7,412 bases of DNA. It comes from JBBRLA01 sp038231615 (lineage in GTDB: Bacteria; Myxococcota_A; Polyangia; Palsa-1104; JAEUJZ01). Below are positions 1-7,200 of this stretch, in pieces. Location: positions 1 to 7,412 of the forward strand of contig JBBRLA010000437.1 in the NCBI GenBank assembly GCA_038231615.1, given 5' to 3'. Made by a program: the position numbers and the translations under genes. Each line of letters begins with the position of its first letter. Positions within the stretch are counted from its first letter, which is position 1. Below the pieces are notes generated by a model. That model had not been told where the DNA came from. It did no database searches and was given only the letters and a program-made list of their open reading frames with translations.

Positions 1-97
1 GTACGGCCGTCCCGATCCCGCAATAGGGAGTGAGCCAGGGCAGCGACACGCCCTCACCCTTCCCGATCCCGCAAGCGGGCGAGGGTACGGCCGTCCC
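1..97. repeat. Short interspersed direct repeats around the start of gene 1
   Basis: Two 13-base words each occur twice. GTACGGCCGTCCC is at 1-13 and 85-97, and CCCGATCCCGCAA is at 11-23 and 62-74. The first word contains the 8-base palindrome ACGGCCGT (3-10 and 87-94). In copy one the two words are fused; in copy two they flank a hairpin and occur in the other order. This suggests the edge of a tandem or nested repeat element that continues left of the window. The first roughly 23 codons of gene 1 are read from it. Confidence 0.8.
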
Positions 98-3000
98 TGA
101 GGTAAAGGGCTCGGGCGCCGGCGGCGGGGATGACGTCACGGCGCGGGAGTGGGCGGCGCGGCGGCACCTCCACCAGGATGCCCTGGAGCAGGTGTACGAG
201 CGGACGGGGAAATGGGCCGAGCTGGCCGCTCTTTATCAGAGGCAGCTCGATGGACGGCGCCTCGCTTCGCCGCGGGCGACCGACGAACGGCGCTTCGCTG
301 CGTTGCACGCTAACGACGCCGCGCCCGGGGACCCCGGGGCGGAACGGTTGTACGAATCGCTGGCCGAGATCTTCGCCGAGCGCCTGGGCGATCCCGACCG
401 CGCCGTGGCCCCAGTGGAAGCGTTGTGCCGGCTGCACCCCGACGACCTGCGTCCGCGTCTGCGCCTGTGCGAGCTGCACCGCCGCCGCCGCGATGACCCG
501 CGCGAGGCGGAGGCGCTGGCGCAGTTGATCCGGCTGGGGGAGCGGCTGGACGGCGGGGTGCTGGACACGCTGCGCACCCAGGCGGTGCTGCGCCGGGCGG
601 AGCTTTTGGCGGGGTCGCTTCACGACGAACCGGCGGCCATCGCCCTGTATGAAGAGGTGTTGCGCTCCCACCCCGGCGAGCCGCTGGCGCTGTCTCCCCT
701 GGAGCAGCTCCTGCGCCGGGCGGGGCGCTTCCGCGAGCTGCACGATCTGCTGCGCCGGCAGGCCGACGCCTGCGTGGCGGCGACACACGATGCCGATGCT
801 GAAGGCGGGTCCAGCGCGAAGGTGGAGGAGCGGCTGATCTCGCTGCAAGCCGAGCTGGCCGATCTATTGGAGCGCGAGCTTCACGAACCGGCGCAGGCGG
901 CGGCAGTATACCGCGACATGCTCGCCCGGCGGCCGGGGCACCTGCCGGCACTCTATTCGCTGGTGCGCATCTATGAAGGTCAGGGGCAGCAACAGGGACA
1001 AGGGCAGCAGCAGCAGGGACCGGAACAGGGGCAGCAGGGACCGGAACAGCAGCAGGGACCGGAGCGGCAGCAGGGAGACGCGCCGCTTCTGGCCGCCGCG
1101 CTTGCGCAATTGATCGACGCGCTGCCCCCGGGCGGGCCGCGGGCGGACATGCTCCTGCGCCTGGGCGAGGTTTATGAGCAGGTACTCGACCAGCCCAAGG
1201 AGGCCGAGGCTGCGTTCCGACGGGCGCTCGGGGCCCACGATGAAACCCCCGAGGGGACGCCTGCCGCGCCGCGGGACCTGGCGGTGCTGGCCCACGCTTC
1301 TCTCGGGCAGTTGCGGCTGCGGGCCCGGGAGCGAGACGCGGCAGGGATCTCGGCGGCGCTGGGGGCGATCCTGGACGGCGGGGCGGCGGAGGGCCTCTCG
1401 CCCCAGGAGAGGGCGGCGATCTGCGAGGTGCGGGCGCAGCTCGCCATGACCCCACGTCCGGTCGGGGCGCAGAACGCCGGGGCGGCTGGCGCGGAGAATA
1501 CCCGCCTGGGCGACGCGGAGCGTGCGGCCTTGGCCCAGGCCGAGGCGTTGTTGCAGCAGGCGTCGGTGCTGCTCTCGGCGCCGCCGGCCGCGCCGGGGTT
1601 CGCGCCGCTTTTGGACTTGCGGCGGATCGCACTGGTGGCCCGGCGCGGCGACGGCAAGGCAGAGGGCGCGGCGCTGGCGCGAATGGCCGCGGAGGTGGCC
1701 GCGCAAACGGACGAACGGCAGGCGGTCGCCGGGGCGCTTTACCTGCGCGCGGGCCTTCTGGGCAGCCTGAACGAAGACGGGCATACGGAACAGGGCGAGA
1801 CCCGGCGGCGCCTCTTTCTGGCCCACCGGCTGATGCCCGGGGCAACGGCGGCGGTGGTGGCGCTTTCCGAGGCCTTTGAGAACGCGGCCGGGACCGGCCA
1901 GGGGGGCGACGGGACGCTCGACGAGGCCGCGGCAGTGTTCCATGCCCGGCAGCTCCTGTGCCCCGAGGACGAGACCGACGATCGCCTGGCACTGGCACTT
2001 TCCGAGGCCGAGGCACTGCTCGCGCAAAGTGCCCGTGCCGGCGACGGGCTGGGCGAGGACGATGCCGCCGGTCTGCGACACCGGGCGGCGACGGCGGCGA
2101 TGCGGGGCCTGGGCATCCACCCCCACAGCGTGCCGGCGCTCCTGCTCCTGCGCCACGCCACCGCGCCGGTGCTGGAACCAACGCCGGGCGAGGCCCCGGT
2201 GGGCGAGGATCGCGAAGCATTGTGGGCCTATGCTCTGTACACCTTGCGCCTGGCGGAAGAGCTGCGGGTGCCGGAGCAAAAAGCGGCGCTGTATCGCGAG
2301 GCGGCACAGCTCTTCTCGGCGCTACAGGACGAGGAACACGCGGCGGCGGCACTGCGGGCGGTGCTGGACCACGCCCCCCATGACGCGACGGCCTTTGGCC
2401 AGGTCTACGCGCTGCTGATGCGCCGGGCGCAGCAAAAGGATGCCGATGCCGATGGCAAGGGGGACACCGGGCCGCTTTTGGAACTGCTCAACTTCCGCCT
2501 GGCGCTGGAGTCCCCCGACGAGGCGCTGCGCGCCGCGGAGCAGCCGCTGAAGGTGGCGCTGCTGCTGCAACGGGCGGCGCTTTTGCAGGCGGACGGGCAG
2601 GACCGGCCGTCGATGGGCGATCTGCGGGCCCTTTTGGCACTGGACCCGGAGCACACGGTGGCGCGACGCCGGCTGGCGGATTTGCTGCTCGAGCAGGTGC
2701 CCTCGCAAGCCGAGGAGGCGCTGGATCATTACGACCATCTGCTGACGCTGCGCCTGGACGAGGGGGAGCAGCGGGCGGTGCACCTGCAGATGGCGGCGCT
2801 TTTGGCCCAAGGGGACACGCCACGGGCCTCGACCCACCTGCAAGCGGCCATCGAGATCGGCGAGCGGCAGCGCGAGGCGACTCTGCCGGGGGTGGGGCTG
2901 GCCGACGACGAAGCCGCGCTGGCGGAAAGCGCCCTGTATCGCTGGCAGGTGAAGCTTTTGCTTTCGCGGCAGGCGTACTCCGAGGCGGTGGCGGTGCTCT

Positions 3001-4262
3001 GGCGGCTGGCGACGCTGTTGCCGCCCGGGGCCGATAATGGCGTCGAACAGGCCCGGGTGGAACTGGAGATCGCCGACATCCTGCAAAACGACGCGGGCGA
3101 CCTGCGCGGGGCGCTCTCGGCGCTGGAGCGGGCGCTGCGCTCGGACCCGCTGTCGCTGGAGGCGCTGGACCGGATGGTGCTGCTCTGTACGGAGCTCGGC
3201 GAACCGGCGAGGAAGGACGGGCACCTGGCTCGGGCGATTGATGCAGCGCAGGCCCAGGCGCGCGCCTGGCGGCGCGACCTGGGCGACGAGGGGCTGGGGG
3301 AACCGTACCGGGTGCTGGCGCAGATCTACGCCTGGCAGGGGAACCTGGACTCCAGCTACCTTTCGCGGCAGGCGGAGGCGGCGGTGACCTCGGGCAGCCC
3401 GCCCCGGGGCCGGCCGCAACGGGAACCGCGGCGCTCGGTCTACCCGCCCCTGTCTTCACCCGCGTTCACCGACGCGGCGCGCGGGCCGCTTTTGGACCTG
3501 TGGCGCGAGGTGTGGGAAAGCGCCAACCGGGTGCTGGCCAAGGAACTGCCGGAGCTTCACAGCGGGGCCAAGGAGCGCTTGACGGGGAAGGACGTGCCGG
3601 CGGTGTGGGCGGCGGTGGACCGGCTGGCGCAGCGTTTCGGCGTGGGCGGGGCGATTCCCTACGGGCTGTACATGTCGCGGGAGCGGGAGCTGTGCGTGGT
3701 GTCGGGGGCGAACCTGGTGTGCGGCAGCGCCTACGCCAACGAGATCGAGCAGATGGCGCCGGGGCTCTACTTCAAGCTGGCGCGGAACCTTGCGCTCTTG
3801 CCGGATCGTCTGGGACCGCTTTTGCAGATGGGCGAGACCGAGGTGGCGGCGTTCGTCGCCGCGTGCTGCCGGCAGGCGGACCTGCCGCGACCGGAGCTGC
3901 ACTCGGCGGAGCTGAGCGTGTATGAGGATTATTCGCGCCGGCTGGGCAAGGTGATCACGCGCAAAGAGCGAAAGGGCATTTTGGGGCTTTCGCACAAGCT
4001 CGCAGGGGCGCTGAACGGGGCCGAGGGCCGGGCGCGAGTGCGGGAGTGGCGCGAGGCGCTGCGGGCGGGCACGGCGCGGCTGGCGCTGGCGCTGACCGGC
4101 GACCTGGCGTCGGCGCTGGCAGAGGTGGGCCGGGGCAACGGCGGGGCCAGCGGGGACGCGGAGGAACGGGCCCTTTTGCTCTTCAGCATCTCGTCTGAAA
4201 TTCAGGAGATGCGTCGCACGCTCGGCCTGGCCGGGCAGGAGAACGAACGTGTCCTCGGCTAA
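30..4262 (+). CDS. Giant TPR-repeat scaffold protein with C-terminal globular domain
   Basis: Complete 1410-residue protein, stop TAA at 4260-4262. It is almost entirely amphipathic helix pairs of TPR type; clear examples are residues 51-74, 104-136, 183-214, 267-301, 372-400, 732-782, 1006-1040 and 1090-1119. TPRs bind protein partners; no enzyme motif, signal peptide or membrane segment is visible, so a cytoplasmic scaffold role is the best inference. Residues 318-349 are a Gln/Gly/Pro/Glu low-complexity insert. Residues 1121-1142 are a Pro/Arg linker, and 1143-1400 form a non-repeat domain ending in a helix with W1340, T1348 and G1357-D1358. I recall this arrangement from large myxobacterial TPR proteins of unknown function. 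The GTG start at 30 follows an in-frame TAG (24-26). It lacks a well-spaced ribosome site and lies in repeat DNA, but the next in-frame start (GTG 192) would cut the first TPR. The end overlaps the next gene by 14 bases, suggesting an operon. Coding is secure; function is unknown. Confidence 0.93.
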   Translation: MSQGSDTPSPFPIPQAGEGTAVPEVKGSGAGGGDDVTAREWAARRHLHQDALEQVYERTGKWAELAALYQRQLDGRRLASPRATDERRFAALHANDAAPGDPGAERLYESLAEIFAERLGDPDRAVAPVEALCRLHPDDLRPRLRLCELHRRRRDDPREAEALAQLIRLGERLDGGVLDTLRTQAVLRRAELLAGSLHDEPAAIALYEEVLRSHPGEPLALSPLEQLLRRAGRFRELHDLLRRQADACVAATHDADAEGGSSAKVEERLISLQAELADLLERELHEPAQAAAVYRDMLARRPGHLPALYSLVRIYEGQGQQQGQGQQQQGPEQGQQGPEQQQGPERQQGDAPLLAAALAQLIDALPPGGPRADMLLRLGEVYEQVLDQPKEAEAAFRRALGAHDETPEGTPAAPRDLAVLAHASLGQLRLRARERDAAGISAALGAILDGGAAEGLSPQERAAICEVRAQLAMTPRPVGAQNAGAAGAENTRLGDAERAALAQAEALLQQASVLLSAPPAAPGFAPLLDLRRIALVARRGDGKAEGAALARMAAEVAAQTDERQAVAGALYLRAGLLGSLNEDGHTEQGETRRRLFLAHRLMPGATAAVVALSEAFENAAGTGQGGDGTLDEAAAVFHARQLLCPEDETDDRLALALSEAEALLAQSARAGDGLGEDDAAGLRHRAATAAMRGLGIHPHSVPALLLLRHATAPVLEPTPGEAPVGEDREALWAYALYTLRLAEELRVPEQKAALYREAAQLFSALQDEEHAAAALRAVLDHAPHDATAFGQVYALLMRRAQQKDADADGKGDTGPLLELLNFRLALESPDEALRAAEQPLKVALLLQRAALLQADGQDRPSMGDLRALLALDPEHTVARRRLADLLLEQVPSQAEEALDHYDHLLTLRLDEGEQRAVHLQMAALLAQGDTPRASTHLQAAIEIGERQREATLPGVGLADDEAALAESALYRWQVKLLLSRQAYSEAVAVLWRLATLLPPGADNGVEQARVELEIADILQNDAGDLRGALSALERALRSDPLSLEALDRMVLLCTELGEPARKDGHLARAIDAAQAQARAWRRDLGDEGLGEPYRVLAQIYAWQGNLDSSYLSRQAEAAVTSGSPPRGRPQREPRRSVYPPLSSPAFTDAARGPLLDLWREVWESANRVLAKELPELHSGAKERLTGKDVPAVWAAVDRLAQRFGVGGAIPYGLYMSRERELCVVSGANLVCGSAYANEIEQMAPGLYFKLARNLALLPDRLGPLLQMGETEVAAFVAACCRQADLPRPELHSAELSVYEDYSRRLGKVITRKERKGILGLSHKLAGALNGAEGRARVREWREALRAGTARLALALTGDLASALAEVGRGNGGASGDAEERALLLFSISSEIQEMRRTLGLAGQENERVLG
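51..85. repeat. REP-like palindromic hairpin
   Basis: An inner stem pairs CCCGC (68-72) with GCGGG (75-79) across an AA loop. An outer stem pairs CCCTC (51-55) with GAGGG (81-85), leaving an asymmetric left bulge. The pattern CCCTCACCC ... CCCGCAAGCGGG ... GAGGG resembles the dispersed intergenic palindromes common in GC-rich proteobacteria (from memory). It is not followed by a T-run, so it does not look like an intrinsic terminator. It lies within the annotated N-terminal codons of gene 1. Confidence 0.6.
981..1078 (+). repeat. Gln/Gly-rich in-frame tandem repeat in gene 1
   Basis: The core word CAGCAGGGACCGGA recurs at 1011, 1032 and 1050, with a shortened copy at 1068, giving periods of 21, 18 and 18 bases. 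A looser CAG/CAA/GGG run starts at 981. It encodes residues 318-349 as units of QQGPEQ or QQGPEQG, inserted right after a TPR helix and before the next helical stretch. Every period is a multiple of three, so copy-number change would keep the frame. It is probably a flexible linker that grew by slippage. Confidence 0.85.
4237..4251 (+). promoter_or_regulatory. Ribosome binding site and GTG start of the second gene
   Basis: AGGAGA at 4237-4242 precedes GTG at 4249-4251 with seven bases between AGGAG and the start codon. The whole site lies inside the last codons of the first gene, whose stop is at 4260-4262. This geometry decides the start of the second gene and implies that ribosomes finishing gene 1 can help initiate gene 2. 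No promoter or terminator separates the two genes. Confidence 0.85.
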
Positions 4263-7200
4263 GGACAGACCGCAAGACAAGGCACAGGACGCCAAGGCCG
4301 ATCGCGAAGCGCCATCGGCGCCGCGGTCCACCGCCGAGACCGATCGCGAAGCGCAGCAGGCGCCGCGGTCCACCGCCGAGACCGATCGCGAAGTGCAGCA
4401 GGCGCCGCGGTCCACCACCGAGACCAATCGCGAAGCGCCATCGGCGCCGCAATCCACCACCAAGACCGACCGCGAAGCGCAGCAGACGCCGGCGGAGGGG
4501 CCTTCCGCGACCCTTCTGGCGGACACCGCCGACGACTGGGACGACGCGCTGGAGGAATGGGACCACAACCTGCACCTGTCCGGCGAGAGGGAGGCTCGGC
4601 GACAGGTGCCCACGGCCCCCGACCAGTCGCCGCTGCCGGGGTCGTTCGCTTTCAAGGAAGACGACGAGGCGGACCCGCTGCCACCGCTGCCGGAGGCCCC
4701 GCGGGCGCTGCCGGACTTCCAGATCTCGGGGTCGGTACCGCCGACGTTGACCAGCGGGATCGGCACGGGGTCGAAGATCGCCGACGACATGACCCTGGCC
4801 GGTGACGCCGCCGAGGCCGATCTGCCGCCGCCGCCCGCGCAGGACCTGCAGGTCCTGCCGAGCGCCCGCAGCACCCGGTCAAGCCAGTCGTACCGCAGCG
4901 ACGCTTCCCCTGGCCTCTCGCGGTCGTCGCCGATCGCCCCGCTCTATTCGGGGAGCTTGCCGGGCAGGGAGATCGACGTCTCGGATTTCTCCGACTACGC
5001 CAGCGGCGGGGTGTCGGCGGTGCCGCTGCCGCCCCCGCCGTCGGCGGCCTCGGAGACACCGGAGATGCAAGCCCAGCAGGAGCTGGCCGTGACGGCGCTG
5101 AACGCGTCGGTCGCCCTGCCGGTGGACGAGGACTTCTACGACGCCATCACCATCGAGAAGTCGGAGTTGCGGGAGAGTCTGCCGCCGTCGTCGCAGCGGT
5201 TCTCGCGGCCCCTTTCGCCGGAGGAGGAGCGCGTCACCGACCCGCGCAGCACCACCACGCCCGGGCGCCGGTTCCAAGGGGTGAGATTCGGGACCGGGCC
5301 GACGCCCATGAGCGACATGGATCAGGAGGCGCGGGACATCCGGGACGAGTTTGCCGGCCTGCTGAGCGACGAAAGCGACCGCACGCCGCTGCCGGACGAG
5401 GAGCTGCCGATCTCCGAACCGATGACCATCCACATCGAGGCCGAGCTGCCCCCCGAGCCAGTGATGCGGGCAAGCGCCCCGACCCTGGCGGTGCCGCCGT
5501 CGGCGCTCTCGGGGACACTGGGCCGAAGGCTGTCCTCGGTGTCGCCGATGCCGCCGGCGATGCTGACGCCGCTGGTGCGATCCACTGCCTCGCCGCGGGT
5601 CCCGGGTGCAACGGCAGGGGAGCTTTTGCCCCGGTGCCTGCCGCTGCCGGATGTGACGGTGCTGCCGGGGCCGGCGCGTCCCCGGACGACGTCCCACAGC
5701 GGGATTTCGGGCGAAACCCGGCGGCAGTTGCTGGAGATTCTGGACGCGGAGGGGCGGCTGGCGCCGCGCATCGACGCGCTGGTGTTCGCCGCGCGGCAGG
5801 CAGAGGCGCTGCAGAACCCGGCGGACGCGCTTCACCGCTATCGCAACAGCCTGGAGCTTTCTCCACAGTGCCGTCCGGCGCTGCGCGGGCTTCGCCGCAT
5901 GCTCTCCATGCCGGGGCCGGCGGCGCAGCCCGATGAAGCCATCGCGATCCTCGATCGGGAGCTACTGCGCTCGACGGCGGCGGAGCGGGTGGGGCTTTTG
6001 CTGCAGCGGGGCGAACTTTTGCTATCGCTGGGGCAGCACCCGGCGGCCCGAAGCAGCTTCGAAGAGGCGCTGGCCGGGCTGGCGCAGCCCGGGACGTCGC
6101 CAGACGCGACGGCGGTGGCGTCGCCAGACGCGACGGCGGTGGCGCAGGATGAGCAGGATGGGGTGCGGTTCTGCGCCCTGAGCGGGATCTGGGACGCGGC
6201 GCTGCGGGCGGACGGCCAAGCGAAGGACGAGTCGCCGAAGGACGCGCTGAGCGAGTCGCTGAAGTCGATGAGCGGACTGGCCGGTCGCGAGCAGCGCACC
6301 CGGGTGTCCCTGGCGCTGGAAGTCGAGCGGGCCCGGGTGGAGGAGCAGGCCGGGCGGGACGAAAGCGCCGCCGCCAGCTACGGCGGCATCCAGAGGGACG
6401 CGGACGCCACCTCGGGGATCGCCCTGGCGGCGAAGATCGGGCTCTTGCAGGTCTCCCAACGGCTGGGGGGCCCCGATCGCTACCGGGCGCCCTTGCGTCT
6501 GGTCGCGGGGCTCTCGCGGTCGTCGCTGGAGCAGGCCGTGCAAGCCCCCTACGCGGGAGTCGAGACGGGGGGCGAGGCACCGGCAGACGCCGCCGAGGCG
6601 GACAAGGGCCACGGGACAGAGCCGAGCCGGGCCGCGCTTTTGCGCCTGCTTTCGGCGCGACGGCTGCTGGCGGAGGGGGCTGGGCTGGACGAGGTACTGG
6701 CGGAGCTGCGACAGGCGCTGGGCCTGCGACGGGACCTGGCCCCGGCGCTGCTGCTACTGCGGGAGCTTCTGGCCGGAGCGGGAGCGTTCGAGGAGGCGGC
6801 CATGGCGCTTCTCGGTGTGCTGGGCAGGCCCCCGGAAGTCGCGTCGCGGACCCGGGGGGACACGGCGCTGCGCCTGTTCTATCTGGAGGACGGGGTCCGG
6901 CTGCTCGGGCGGGCCGGCAGGACGAGCGAGGCAGCGCGTCTTCTGGCCAATGGGTTCGCGCACGCCCGGGCCCCGGGGGCTTTGCAGGCGCTGCACTGGC
7001 AGTTCGAGCGGTTGCTGGGCGCGCCCATAGAAAACCGCGGCGCTTCGCCCTTAGCGAGCGAACACCCCGGCTCTTCGCCCCTCGCAAGCGGACACCCCGG
7101 CTCTTCGCCCCTCGCAAGCGGACACCCCGGCGCTTCGCGCTTCGCGATCCATCTGTCGCCGGAGGCCGAGCCGGAGTTGGCCGCGATCCTGATTCGCTGC

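Noticed and set aside
51..85. Hairpin considered as an intrinsic terminator of an upstream gene
   Set aside because: There is no T-run after the stem, and the pattern fits a REP-like palindrome better.
310..2352. Long open frame on the minus strand (680 codons) opposite gene 1
   Set aside because: Its product is Pro/Arg/Ala-rich with no recognisable domain. It is the mirror of the strong codon bias of gene 1, as expected in very GC-rich DNA.
2439..2468. DADADGKGD stretch (residues 804-812 of gene 1), resembling an EF-hand calcium loop
   Set aside because: The first half fits DxDxDG, but the position-12 acidic residue is missing and no flanking EF helices fit. It arises from a short GATGCC repeat in a linker.
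4300..4492. Regular 42-bp repeats considered as an iteron or binding-site array
   Set aside because: The period is a whole number of codons, substitutions leave the 14-residue unit readable, and the array lies within a translated frame, so a protein repeat explains it.
3456..4874. Minus-strand open frame spanning the junction of the two genes, containing Ser/Cys-rich repeats
   Set aside because: Its repeats are only the antisense reading of the 42-bp minisatellite, and it crosses the well-supported overlap of two + strand genes.
7039..7147. Regular 30-bp repeats considered as a CRISPR array
   Set aside because: The units are directly adjacent with no unique spacers, and they are in frame within a coding sequence.
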